Assembly: GCA_032622095.1 (NCBI GenBank)
Contig: CP136064.1
Location: forward strand, 6,569,512-6,633,511
Length of the DNA: 64,000 nt
Source: Siphonodentalium dalli
Taxonomy: Eukaryota > Mollusca > Scaphopoda > Gadilida > Siphonodentaliidae
Direction: 5' to 3'
Every line of letters starts with the position of its first letter. Position 1 is the stretch's first letter. The notes under the pieces are model-generated. The model made no database searches, was not told the origin of the DNA, and was given only the letters and a program-made list of their open reading frames with translations. Positions 11,043 to 23,050 of the stretch are shown here, in pieces. A program made the translations under genes and the position numbers.

Positions 11043-13011
11043 GGCCAAAACAAAATGAATGCGTGTTTCCCATAACCCGGCTAACAGTCTTCAAACCCCA
11101 GACCCAAGTTCATTTTATTGGTTTTAAATAAAATGAAAGTGTCAATGACAATGTAGCTCAACTTAGGTAGGGGAATAATTTAATGGTTGACAGAAAATGG
11201 AGGAATAGGAAAGGTGCTAATTGAAATGTCTAACCTGTGCCAAAGGATTTAGTGATGCAAAGAGTAAAATACAAGATGGCTGCTGGCGTCCATGTTTTTT
11301 GACCAATTGACCCCAAAAGGACTCGCTCCCATCTACGTGTCATTGTTAACATCCACGACAAATTTTATCAAGATCTGACCAAAGCTACGATCTACAAATT
11401 TTATGATGATCTGACGAACAGTACGACCTGTAGACCGCGCCAATGGATTCAATTTTGAAACCCAAGATGGCCACTGGCAGCATTGTTTTGCCGAATGACC
11501 CCAATATTACTCGTTCCCATCTACATGTCAATGTCAACATTAACATCCGTGACAAATTTCATGATAATCAGACGAACAGTATGACATGTAGCCCGCACCA
11601 AAGGATTGAATTTTGAAATCTAAGATGGCCCCCAGTGGCCATGTTTTTTGGCCGAATGACTCCACAATGATTCATTCCCATCTACATGTCAATATTAACA
11701 TCCGTGACAAATTTCATGATGATCAGACGAACAGTATGACATATACATGTACATGTAGCCCATGCCAATGGATTTAATTTTGAAATCTAAGATGGCCGCC
11801 AGTGGCCATGTTTTTTGGCCGAATGACTCCACAATGATTCTTTCCCATCTACTAGTACATGTCAATGTCAACATTCATGACAAATTTCATAAAGATTAGA
11901 CCAAAGGTACAACCTGTAGCCCACGCCAAAGGATTTATTCATGCAAAGAGTAAAATCCAAGATGGCTGCTGGCGGCCATGTTTTTTGGCTGAACGACTCT
12001 AATATCACTCGTTCCCATCTACATGTCAGTGTTAACATCCATTACAAATTTCATGATGATCAGACGAACAGTACGACCTGTAGCCCGCGCCAATGGATTG
12101 AATCTTGAAATCCAAGATGGCTGCCAGCGGCCATGATTTTTGGCCGAATGACCCAAAATGACTCGTTTCCCATCTACATGTCAATGTCAACATTCATGAC
12201 AAATTTCATAAAGATCAGACCAAAGGTACGACATGTAGCCCGTGCCAAAGGAAATTGTTGACAGACACACGCACACAAGGATGACGGAAGCCAAACCATG
12301 GCAATAGCTCAAACTTACAAAAGTAAGTTGAGCTAAAAATCAATCTATAAACCGACCGACCACACTGATAACCATACTACGTACGCGTGGTTCCATTTTA
12401 TCTGATTCACCTCGCGAGATAAATGATATCTTTGATATACATGTGTATTTATATATTTTTCGCAAAGCCACATCGTCACTCTTCAAACAGAAAGTCAAAT
12501 TACGACCGGACGCAATACCGGAAAATTACAGGTTATTGTTCCCGTTCGCTGACAGGAAGCACGTGTTGATGTGGACTATTGTGAGTGTACATGTATTTGA
12601 GCATAAAAAGCTGTGACTTATAAGACATGGGCCAGGGAAAGTAAACATTGTACCCCGACTCTTGTTAACATTTCTTATCGTGGAGATATTTTTTTTAATA
12701 CTGCTCACTGGGGAAACATAATTGTCATTCCCATTTTGTTGGCATCAAACCAGCTGATTAAACTAGATATTTTATATCTACGATATATTTCATGTTTGGT
12801 AAATAATTAAACTTATTTCGTAAAAATATATATAATTATATCTTGTTTCCATATATCAGTTTTATCACCAAATTGTGTTTGATGGTGATTAGGCATGGCC
12901 CACACGAGACTATACAAAAAAAATGGAAAAATATAATAAAATGAAAAGCCTACCACCCGCCCCTATTTTTTATGCTTGATACGGGAAACATGCATTCATT
13001 TTGCTTTGGCC
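11043..13011 (-). mobile_element. Second copy of the 787-bp TWA-type element, split by a nested insertion
   Basis: It begins GGCCAAAACAAAATGAATG and ends with the inverted form at 13011. Its sequence aligns along its length to the reverse complement of 7474-8260. The flanks are TAA (11040-11042) and TGA (13012-13014), a slightly decayed TWA duplication. The copy is about 1.2 kb longer because of the pearl-like element at 11154-12335. Removing that leaves about the length of copy 1. Confidence 0.8.
11154..12335 (+). mobile_element. Pearl-like element with six ~155-190-bp core tandem repeats
   Basis: Short inverted ends TAGCTCAACTTA and TAAGTTGAGCTA bound six tandem core repeats. Each contains AAGATGGC, at 11273, 11464, 11632, 11789, 11959 and 12114. 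The units also share CTCATTCCCATCTACATGTC-like and GACAAATTTCATGATGATC-like blocks. The right flank has an ACAGACACACGCACACA simple repeat. Left unit, core repeats and right-flank microsatellite is the layout described for bivalve pearl-type non-autonomous elements. It sits inside the TWA element. Insertion boundaries may extend to about 11134 on the left. Confidence 0.7.
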
Positions 13012-13074
13012 TGATTGCTGTAAAATTGTATTCAATGAATACTTCGCATTTATTTGATCATATGATAACAGATT

Positions 13075-13195
13075 TCTCAAACTCGTTCTATTTTATACGT
13101 AATTTATCAACCTCGTCCACTCGGTAAACCTTGGCTCAAATCTAATTTAGTGAACTTGGTTCTTAAATTAGGTATAAAATAGAAACTTGTGTGAT
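13075..13195. repeat. Short dispersed inverted repeat
   Basis: ACTCGTTCTATTTTATACG near 13080 is imperfectly inverted near 13165-13192 (GTATAAAATAGAAACTTG). A related single copy (TTCGTTCTATTTTAAGCATA) lies at about 49948, so this is a dispersed family. Confidence 0.45.
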
Positions 13196-13489
13196 ATCAT
13201 CTACTTGTATACTAATCATATGTACATGTAACATACTCTCAGGTGCCAATACTCATGATTGCCTGATAATCGTGATTGCAGGGATTTAGCCATTTAGGCT
13301 GAATTTGATAATAGTGATGGCAATTTTGCTCTGTCTCAAAGCCAAATAATACATGTAGCTATTGTTGGAAATTCTCTCCAAAATTAATAATAAGAGTACG
13401 AGGTAACTCCAACTTTTTAAAGTCAGCAGCCTATCGATGGTCATTGATGTCATTTCAGATTTACTTATATATGGCCGTGGATAAAGAAC

Positions 13490-14215
13490 GGTATACATCT
13501 CTTTAGTACCAAATGCTAAAGAGTGGTATACCACGCTTTATCTATGTGGTACTGATACGCTAATTAACAGTACATGTATAACGCTCTTTTAGCGTTTGGT
13601 GCTAAAGAACAGTATACTGCTCTTTAGTGGCAAATGCTAAAAGGCAGTATACCATGCCTTAGCTACGTACATGTACATGTATATGAGCCTGATACGCTAA
13701 TGAACGGTATACTGCTCTTTAGCGTTTGGTGCTAAAGAATGGTATACATGTACTGCTCTTTAGCAGTAGGTGTTAAAGAGCGGTCCATGTTGGATGAGCA
13801 GCATGTGCGTTGCCAAAATATTTTTTGCATTGCGCCAACACACAACTTTATAATCCATACCACTCTTTAGTCCTTATTGCTAAAGAGCGGTGTGTGTATT
13901 TAGCCCTCAGTGCTAAATAGCGGTACATGTTGGATGAGCGGCAGGTGTGTTGCCAAGATATTTTGCTCATTGCACCAAACGTATAATGTTAATTTGTAAA
14001 ACTGTTTAGCCCTCATAGCTAAAAGTAATATTAAAGCGGTGTGCCATTCTTTAGCCCTCAGCGCTAAAGAGCGGTCCATGTTGGACGAGCGTCACGTGTG
14101 TTGCCAAGATATTCTGCGCATTGCGCCAATGTATAACGTTATAATCAGTATCGCTTTTTACAAGTTTTTAGCCCTCATCGCTAAAGAGAGGTACATGTAT
14201 ACCGTTTTTTAGCCA
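13490..14215. repeat. Minisatellite built from hairpin units (GCTCTTTAGC...GCTAAAGAGC)
   Basis: CTCTTTAG and CTAAAGAG occur many times in alternating orientation, so each unit is a small stem-loop. A longer block (CTAAAGAGCGGTCCATGTTG, then GTGTTGCCAAGATATT, then CATTGCGCCAA) recurs near 13775, 13910 and 14060. Confidence 0.7.
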
Positions 14216-14756
14216 CCCCGTTTACTTAATTTGAATGCATGTAAATACCACCGAGAAAAATGCCATGTATTATAGTATAGGCCAGTTTATATTGTGCATG
14301 GAGAACAAATCTATCTTCAGCATCGATAAAGAACTGCACATGCAACTGCATATGCACCAGCCTTGACCAAATTCACAAATTTAAATTGGCAAAATTGCCA
14401 AATTTAAAACTAAGCAAAATATAATTATGTGCAGATTTAAATATGAACAACGATTTCACCCGATCGCAATGTTGGCGCAGTTGAGTGTAGCGTGGGTTGT
14501 TCTTAAGCCATGGTTAACCTCCTGATTGCTATCGTACGATCTTTCTTGTGACTGCAATTCCGTCGAAAGTGGAGGTAACAAAGGATACGATACAATTTCG
14601 CATCTAAAATTAAACAGCACTTGATATTATTTTACGGAAATCGTTCCCCTTACGATTGCATCATGGACGTACCCTAAGTTTTATGCCATAGCATTGAATT
14701 TTCTAGATTATTGGACATTTTCCTAATTTCGCGTGCTGAAAATTTTGCACATCCAT
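14216..14756. other. Non-coding stretch
   Basis: Apart from a small palindrome (TTGGCAAAATTGCCAA at about 14385) nothing is seen. Confidence 0.4.
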
Positions 14757-14893
14757 CCACAGTTACTGTCCTCGACATAAAGTCCCAAAAATACGGTTTT
14801 TATCGACTTTATAAATCGATATCTTTATTAAATAGGATTTAATAAAGATATCGATTTATAAAGTCGATAAAAACCGTATTTCAGTAACTGTGA
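14757..14893. repeat. Hairpin element with 44-bp perfect arms
   Basis: Positions 14789-14832 and 14838-14881 are perfect inverted copies separated by only 5 nt (TAGGA). Outer ends CACAGTTACTG and CAGTAACTGTG also pair, but the left side has about 20 extra bases between the outer and main stems. Probably a compact foldback MITE. A processed hairpin RNA is possible but unsupported. Confidence 0.75.
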
Positions 14894-17228
14894 TCCATCA
14901 TTTTAATTTTTACCAAAAATGTTTACTTAAGTCTTAAGTCTCAACTGTTAATAAACTGTACTGAAGACAATTGTATTATTCCATACTTTCACAACCAGCT
15001 TATCATCATGAAATCCATGACTATCATCTTCGCCTGTGTGTTTTCTAGCACTGAAATTCTGAATATCATTAGAAAAGTTAACAACTTTCTCGACAATGAG
15101 TTTCCGGTTTGTCGATAAAACTTTCGGTCGTTGTTACAAAAACCGACACAAAGCTGTGTTTATAAATTAATCAAGGGTGTACACCAAAGTTGGAATTACT
15201 GACTTTTGACTGCAGGCCAGGTACATGCAGGAGTCAGTCTCAACTCTCAGCCTCACTCAGACTTAGAATTATCGAAATAATTTGACCATTTTAAGAGTGA
15301 CTTTTTCATAAAGCAGCGAATTCTGACATGAGTATAGTTGCAGATAAGCGCTGACATGACAAGAATTTCAGGCGTCAAACTCACCTTTTTTGGGAAGTTA
15401 ATCCGACTTCTCCAGATATCCCACAAATTGTTAATAGTAAATGTCGATTATGCTGAAAAGTGGAATTGAAGTGGAGAAAACAAAATCAAGCGAGTAATTA
15501 ATCTACTCGCGAGCTGTCATTGAGCTGGATTCTGCGCAGTAACATCCCAGAAGTCACGTGTGAAATTTACAAAAAAGCATACACGCTATTTTCGCTCTTG
15601 GTATAGAAATATAGAAAAAATATATAAAAATATATGACGTCATAATTCACACGCATTTAGGTAAAAACTTGGTGGTTGCTATTATAATCGTTTTATCAGC
15701 GACGTATATTTGCGTTCATGGTTTGATTACGGGATTGATCAGTTATGAATATGTCATTAATGCCAATAAATTGTTGGCGTGTATATATTACAATGATATG
15801 TGGAGTATACACTCGTAACTTCGTGTATACATGTATCCAATCGTTTGATTCACGGGTTGGTCAGTTATGAAGATATTTATGAATAATATAAATGAATTAT
15901 TGGATTGTTGCTGTCTATAATGACCTTGATATTGCTTTTAAGAGCAAATGTCGTCTCCGTGCACACTGATGAATGTCCTATAATCGTAGGTACCCCGTAT
16001 AGAAGATATACTGAGGACTAACAGTATCTGGTTAGTTAGTTTAAATATAAGTTAGATAATGTTTGTTTAAAAGTTTAATTTGTTTTCCTGTATATTGGTC
16101 GGGGGTAATATTTGTGATTTAAAACAATGCTAGTGTTAAAGGGTTAAGTAATTAATATAAAATCGGGTAAGCCATTTTGGGAATCTATATTAATTTCCAT
16201 TTGATTTTACAATTATTCATCCGGTATGAAGACGGTAACGTTTGGGTTAATGTATCTATTCTTGAATTATAATGGGTAATTTCCGGCATTTGATCACGTG
16301 ATCTGCCATTATGGGTTTGTATCGTACAGTCTGTCTGTGTGTAACTTCCTTAACATTCGAAGCGAATCGCTGACATAAACGGAGCCCGGTGGTGAATTGA
16401 TGGTTAACACGTGATTGCATTTGCATCAAATGGGGCCGAGTTCGGAAGGTATTCTCTGCATGATTGTGTGAGACCCATTTAGCACTTGTAACTAATTGCT
16501 ATGAATGTAATGAGAAATATGATACTTGAAAGCATCGGCATGTTAAATTGGCCGGGTCCCTGTATATGACGAGGGAGAAAAGCATACGGAACGAATGATA
16601 GATAATTAGTGTGTCAGGCTTTATATATATAAACATTTATGCGAGCAGTGAAATAAATTTTTGTTTTGGTGATTTCTCGTAGGCAGAATTTGATGGGTTA
16701 GCTTGCCTTAGGTTTCTCCTATTCTATTTATTATGTATGAGATGGGCTGGTTTTATTGGTGGGGGGAGGGCTCTCCCAATTGGATGCAATTGCGCGTGAT
16801 AGGCGCCGTGCGATATACTAATAACTTAGTTAATGAATATCAAGTAATTTTGATTTTAAATATACGTATTATGGACTTTATGGAGAGCATAAAACTAATA
16901 AGTTAGTACTCAGGTGCTATGCCAACCTGGGTAATGTCGCTTTCTACTAAGTTTGGGGAAAATTTAACTATGATCAATTGTAAATATTCACATTACGATT
17001 GGGGACGCAACTTTATATGTTAGCGGAAAAACTAGCACAAATGATTTCGCCATCGAGGGTCATTTTAATTGAGTAATTTATAAGAATGGTGATGTGTGTG
17101 CTGGCCGAGCGAAGCGGAGGGGGGGGGGGTGGGTTAATACTTAATTTTCGGGTCGGGGTATGTATAGATGAAGCATATTTGAAGCAATGAAGACGTAACT
17201 GAGTTCCTGACTTCCATAATTTTCACGA
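14894..17228. other. Non-coding stretch
   Basis: No coding signal. Two related blocks (GGTTTGATTACGGGATTGAT near 15719 and CGTTTGATTCACGGGTTGGT near 15842) suggest an old local duplication. A run of ten Gs lies at about 17117. Confidence 0.4.

Positions 17229-17233
<5 letters not shown>

Positions 17234-17289
<56 letters not shown>
17234..17289. repeat. (TA)n microsatellite
   Basis: About 28 uninterrupted TA dinucleotides. Confidence 0.95.
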
Positions 17290-19500
17290 TCGAATTGAAA
17301 GCATATCGCGAATGCGGATATAAAGTATTGCAAGTGATAGTAGATAATTCAGAATTCAAAATCAGATATTTCTGAGATATTTGTCTGTATATACTTTTGA
17401 AGTTATGACTTCAGACGAACAGGAGTGTGCCACATGGAAAACCCATTAAGATTTAGAACGTGAAGGTGGCATATGCCAAAAGCAGTGATTGACAGACTGG
17501 CATGAGCCGTGAATAATCAATTGTCAAAGACGCTAAGTGTCAGTCGTTACCGAAAGATCTATATTACATGTCTATTAGGTTTAATTGCTTCGGCGGTATG
17601 ACTCAACGTACACCTGTTATCGAGAACTGAATTAGAGATTTGGGAAATGAGATAGTGCCCTGTTTGATATATATGCTAAATGACCATGCCACTGGCATGG
17701 GTCAAGATTTTCGCTTTTTGGCAAGTTCATGCCGTGAGATGACAGGGTGCCTGTCTCTATGTCTAAAGGGTGGGCTGGGAGAAGGTGTCGTTTTGTCTGC
17801 CTTTGTAAAAAATTATCATGAGTTCTATCTAGATATTTGGTTTGAAGTTAGTTTGCATTATAACGCAACTAATTCGCATTTATTTTATTTGTGTTTAATA
17901 TGAATTACACCTTATTTAAATTTATTTTAAATGTGAAACGTTGAACGTTTTCTACCTGCTTTATTGCGTGTGAATGATATGATGCGTGTATATGTTGCGT
18001 ATCTCGTGGAAGGTTGTTTAATACATTAAAGCAAAATGCAGTTCACGTGTTAGTTGTGTCCAGTTGGCAGGTTAGATGTTTTAATGCGTTGTTTGAATGA
18101 AGAGCGTTTCTGGTTGCATGGTGCACCTGTGTTATAGATGGGGCGGTGTATGCTTCGATATATTTATAGGAGTTTAATGGGGAATAATTTGTTTTCTTGG
18201 ATTGTGTTTAACGCAAAATATCACCATATGTATGGCTGTTATGTAAATTTTAACGGTTAACGGTTAAATGTTATGTAAGTGTATATTGTTGTATAATAAA
18301 GAGTGTCTAGTATGCACGAATCTGTTAGGACCTAATAATCGCAAATAATGTTATGGTAGGCTATTTTGGCGCGAAATGTGTTTTTGTTTTGTTCCAACGC
18401 GTGTACCTGGGTGAAATGTGGAAATGGATGTTTGAATGGGTGTGCAAAGTGTTATGTGACAGCAATGATAAATTGAACGGTCACTCACCCGATTTCCAAT
18501 AATAATGATGTGCACGAATCTGTAGAGATGAGTGTCTATACTGGAACTAGTAGGTGAGCTAACGAATGTTTTGTAGATGTGAGTTTGTGGGTGACCAAAG
18601 TGTGTCCGGAACCGTGTGTGAATGTTTATATGCGGAGAACATGTAGTATGTGGCTGGATCTGTGTCCGCGAAAGTGTGTGAGTGTTTATTGTTGGATTAA
18701 CGGTGTAATCTAGCTGTGGTTGATGAAACTCTGTTCGAGGCGTACTGAATGGTTATAGCTGGAGAAGCGCTGTGAACTGTATAGTTGAACAAGCTGTGTC
18801 CGCGAACGTGGCGAAAACGTGAGATATCTATGTCGGAGAATTCAGTGTGGTTGAAATTGTACGTGTCTGTGAGTGATGTCGTATTTTCTATAATTCTAAA
18901 CGCGAGAATATTGGTGATCACCGGATCTGCCAATATCATTAGACTGTGTTCCCGTGGTTGAGTCGTGGTTGAGATTGTCTGGTTTGTTGGCCGTTGATTT
19001 ATGCGTTGGTCTAGTATGTATCTTGGCAGTGGTCGTCTAGTATGTATCTTGGCAATGGTAGTCTAGTAGCTGAGACTTCAAGCTGTGTAGAAGTGAGACG
19101 CAGGACTGTTCACGGTACCATTAATACTATGCGAGGTAATGTGGACGCATAGATATATATAGGTACAAGTCTTTATTACGTCGTGAATAAGATACAAGCA
19201 GTGTATACAAATGTGGCAATCGATGATCCTAGTGTTAGAATAGTCGAGCCTCTACGTATTAGAGGCTCGGAAGTGGAATAGGAAAAGCATGATATCTTGG
19301 GGAATTGTATTTACTTATATACCATTTGGGTGAATACATAATGAGGTGTTTGGTAATACACATCGGGATTGGTCCCGCTGTTATGGTAATTTCCTATGAC
19401 CATATTTGGGGAGCCTTCTTCATTGTGTATAGGTCTTGGTAGGGAGTAAGACGTGCGAGGTTTCTTTCCTTAAGGAACCGAACACGGATATTCGAGTTTG
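17290..19500. other. GT-rich non-coding stretch with small local duplications
   Basis: The plus strand is visibly enriched in G and T, especially from 17.9 to 19.1 kb. TCTAGTATGTATCTTGGCA is duplicated in tandem at about 19009-19055, and GTGTCCGCGAA/GTGTCCGGAA blocks recur between 18600 and 18810. Open frames of 80-90 codons here have no recognisable content. Confidence 0.4.
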
Positions 19501-19505
19501 GGGTA

Positions 19506-19902
19506 TATATGTCCTAGTTATGTCACAAATTGTGCTATGTCCATAGACGTTTGAGTAAAATGTGCAACTCTATCAGTAATGTCACCTTTACCAAGAACAG
19601 TTGTCCTTATCAGCGCGTTTATTTTATCACAATCGGCATAATTTGGAGAAATTCCATACTTGTCTTTTTTTGGTAGACATGACTGGTTGCTTTGTCAATA
19701 TATCTGTCGATGTTGCCATATGGTAAGAAACGCCGATACTTAAAACTGAAGCATTCGGTACTGGCAGGGATGCTGCCATATGATCAGAAACACCGATACT
19801 TAAAACTGAAGCATTCGCTGTGGACAAGACATCTGTGGTTAGAATTAGGTCCAGTACTGTAGCGTCCGCTTCATAATTTCTGTGTACATCACATGATTTC
19901 AA
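19506..19902 (-). pseudogene. Relic of a non-LTR retrotransposon endonuclease domain (C-terminal part)
   Basis: Read on the minus strand, the segment contains ATVLDLILTTDVLS followed by IGVSDHMAA, then KKRQVWNFSKL. That order (a D-L-I-L-T strand, a G-[VI]-S-D-H motif, then R-x-V-W-N-F) is the C-terminal signature of apurinic-type endonuclease domains of LINEs. Just after WNFSKL the frame breaks, and a second frame continues with DKINALIRT-like sequence to about 19506. A 60-bp in-frame tandem duplication (19715-19774 and 19775-19834) copies the SDH-containing segment, the second copy reading SYH. No reverse transcriptase follows. This is a dead fragment; the clade is undetermined. Confidence 0.55.
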
Positions 19903-19914
19903 TAAACCAACGCA

Positions 19915-20575
19915 TAATGATTAACCAAAAAGGAGACGGTGAGTCGTGATATGTGTGTATTGTGGTTTGTCAAAGGTCAAGGTTGGATGTGATCCGAATC
20001 GTCCGATGCGTACGATGAGTTAAAAGATTCATCGGATTGCAGCTATTTCAAAACCAATGCATACATTATATGGAATCGAGGTGAGGACGTTGCCTATTTT
20101 CAATGCATTCGTTATATAATGTTGGCATCAAGTGCTAAATCTGATAGTTTCTTGATAACATTATGGGGGTATTATATTCAAAAAGGGTTCATGGAACGCA
20201 GCATTGCAAAATGTTGAAGGTCAGAGTATAAATTCGTCCAATAGTTGCTTCAGTACGAGGGAATAGTCATATTGAAGTGACATTTCTTGTTGTTTGGAGC
20301 TATACTGACAACCAGGGTATGGACTGTGTTCAGATATTTCAGGATAGGGGTTCCAGGGTATTCCAATGTTAAAGTTAAAATACTTGTGCAAAATTGGCAC
20401 TAGGACACATGCATTCCAATAATTTGAATGTGTGTTGTTATGTACATGTGTCTATATATTATTTAGGATATAACTTTCAGTATACTCTATAATTGAATAT
20501 AAAACTCTAGAGTATGAATCCGATCAACGATATTTGCTATCGCCAAGGGATGTGTTAAACATCTCCAATTCGTGA
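19915..20575. other. Non-coding stretch
   Basis: No coding signal or repeat that I can support. Confidence 0.4.
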
Positions 20576-20579
20576 TCGG

Positions 20580-21330
20580 CCTCTTGTCATCTATGCGTCA
20601 TGGTTTACCGCGGTGCACGCCTGGTGACCGAGACCATGCACCGTGGTATACAAATGTTCTTGTGATATGCCATGGTTTACTGCGGTATACCGTGATGCTA
20701 CCATGCGTGTACTGTGGTACGTTTTATAAGAGAAATTCCATGGAGTCAGGATTATTTTATCATTTGGTGTGTACATCCGTGGCTGTTCTATATCGGTTTA
20801 TACAGAGTTGAATGCATGCGTATACTCAGTTCTTTTCTAATAATGTGGTGATATTCTTATATTATTGTGACTGATGAGTTGTAGTATATATCATGCATAC
20901 GATAGAACGCCTTGCTTTATTTACCATGGTAAAATATAACGTATGGACCCTAGTATTACTGTTGTAAATTACAATTTACCATATACGATATATAGAGCTG
21001 TGCCATAGTAAAGAACCATTTACCATGGTACTATATACATTACCAAACTATGAAATAATTAATATATATGCTGGCTTACACAGTAAAATATTACAAAAGT
21101 GTTAACGTGGTAAATGGTAATTCATCATGGTATTTCACAATATAACAATATATGCAAATGTATCGTGGTACATGTAACTGTATGTTTACCATGGTATTAT
21201 AATAGATGACCGTAGTACGGAATCGTGAGTGCATGGTAAAATACATTGGTTTACATGGTGAAATACAACCTTTCTGTGGTAAATCACATTTTACTAGCCT
21301 GTTGCCATGCGAATTGTACTTAACCATATT
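20580..21330. repeat. Scattered ACCATGGTA palindrome repeats
   Basis: Variants of TTTACCATGGTAAAATA, a self-complementary core, recur about fifteen times at irregular spacing. The part at 20588-20720 uses a more GC-rich version (ATGGTTTACCGCGGT). A related family lies at 27450-27780. Short frames here (20572-20811, 21091-21406) are by-products. Confidence 0.6.
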
Positions 21331-21845
21331 AAACACATGCTATTATGTTTGTAGGGGTATCATTACCACACATGTGGCTAAGCGGGTCACTGCTTCAGTC
21401 ATTTAACATTCTTTGGCCTGACCATAATTTAAAAGGCAGCTGCTGCGATAGTTGCTTACTATTTTATTTTTTTTCCATGGCAACTCAAAACACACAAATG
21501 TATTGATAATTGTAACGATAATTCGATAGGTTCCACTTGTGCAGAACTATATCCTCATTAACTGGTTAATGGCCTTGGTACGCATTTCAAGATACCTTCT
21601 GTGTTTGTTATTGATAAAACGCTACAAAGAATAGCTGGACAATTTAAATGTGTCAAATAAATCAGGACTAGGCCAATAAAGTGGATCACTTTTGACTGAA
21701 TGTTCAAGGAAACATGCAGTCAGTAACAGAGCAGTGTTGACAGATCGCGATATAGCTGATTATATCATAATACATTGACTGAGTTGTCACTGCAGGAAGA
21801 TATAGAGTCCGAATATTGTCAAAGACAGTTGATGGACAAGGAATT
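21331..21845. other. Non-coding stretch
   Basis: Nothing recognisable. It immediately precedes the LINE ORF1 relic and could hold its eroded 5' part, but no similarity is visible. Confidence 0.35.
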
Positions 21846-22340
21846 CGTTTGTATAGTTATCTTCGGAACTTCAATCGATGCGAACATCCACCGTCATTAA
21901 AGTTTGGGTAAATGAAGGTTTATTTAAAAGTTATGTCCCAAATCCATTACTATGTTTTAACTGTCAGGGATATGGTCATAGTCTGGAACATTGTAAAAAC
22001 AAAGAAACCTTATGCGGAAGCTGTTCTGTTTCAGGACATGATTGTAAGAAATGCACAACAATAAATAGTTTTGCATTCTGCAATGAATCGTCCATGTCCC
22101 CTGTGGGACTATGGATTCAAAATTTAACGGTGTAAAGCTGAGAAACATCTATCATATTTCGGCGAAAAAAAATAGTTGGTGCTCGACTGTCAAATCAACC
22201 AGTCACATACTCTGCTACCGTTTTTATAAACACATGTCTGTTGATGCCAGCGCTCAGACAGTCAGCAGTCAGATCAACACCATCCACAAGCAAAACAAAT
22301 TGTGGAGACCGATATTAGTCCGGTTCCAGAATTTAAATAG
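21846..22340 (+). pseudogene. Relic of a non-LTR retrotransposon ORF1 (gag-like) with two CCHC zinc knuckles
   Basis: The frame from 21878 reads SYVPNPLLCFNCQGYGHS, then two perfect CX2CX4HX4C knuckles (codons at 21953-21994 and 22013-22054). A third, degenerate Cys motif follows. This matches the RNA-binding C-terminal half of jockey/CR1-type ORF1 proteins, where Y-x-P-N-P-L-x-C precedes the first knuckle. The original frame then drifts. Downstream, other frames give CPLW-like and GARLSNQPVTYSATV-like segments expected after the knuckles, so at least two frameshifts have occurred. Upstream domains and the reverse transcriptase are absent. Confidence 0.75.
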
Positions 22341-22369
22341 AGTGGTTGTATGGTTATGGTAATGTGTAT

Positions 22370-23050
22370 GGTAAAGTTTACACGGAATGACAGTACGGTC
22401 ATGCTTGTTGAAGTCTAGTTGGATGGTCATCGACGGTCTTGTGGGTAAATACAGAGTGTCATAAGCGGGTATATGTCATAGGTCAGCTGTATATGCAAGT
22501 CTGGAGTGCATATATATTGGTATATCTAGAAGGACTATTTGGCCATTCGGCGGGTGTATATGTATATCTGGAATGACTCGATTGTCATGGGCGAGATGTA
22601 TATATACATCTTGAGTGGAGGCTGCATTACCATGACTGTGGCCAATACGTATACAGTGAGTGACAGTATGGCCAACGTTGAGGTGTATACATAGAGTGGA
22701 TGAATTGTCATTGGTGAGGGTATCCAGAAGACTTCAGTGTATGAATGACCGTGTAGGCTGTGCGTGGTATTGGTATATCTAGAAGGGCTGTAATGTCATT
22801 GGTGACTTCTATATGTGTACTCTACTGTTATGGGTGGGATGTATATGTATATCGTGAGTGGCTATATGGCCATTAATGTGATATACAGGGAGTGACTGTA
22901 TGGCCAATAGTGAGACGAATGACGAAGAAATGACGTTCTGATTGTGGTTAATATGTATACATGGAGTGACTATATGGTAATGTGTGAGGGGTTGGTTACT
23001 CATGGCTGAATGGTCGTGTGGGTGTACGGGTAATGCAACATGTAATGATC
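22370..23050. repeat. ~40-42-bp minisatellite (GTGACTGTATGGCCAT family)
   Basis: Degenerate units combine GTATACATGGAGTGACTATA and TGGYCATTRGTG blocks at about 40-bp spacing. The same family fills the interior of the foldback element at 54.9-59.7 kb. Minus-strand frames through it are His/Tyr-rich repeat translations, not genes. Confidence 0.7.

Noticed and set aside
7474-13011. A single 5.5-kb transposon with ~700-bp terminal inverted repeats
   Set aside because: Each 'arm' is itself bounded by inverted ends and TWA duplications, so two separate inversely oriented copies explain it better.
17141-17359. 72-codon frame with poly(Ile-Tyr)
   Set aside because: Produced by the (TA)n microsatellite.
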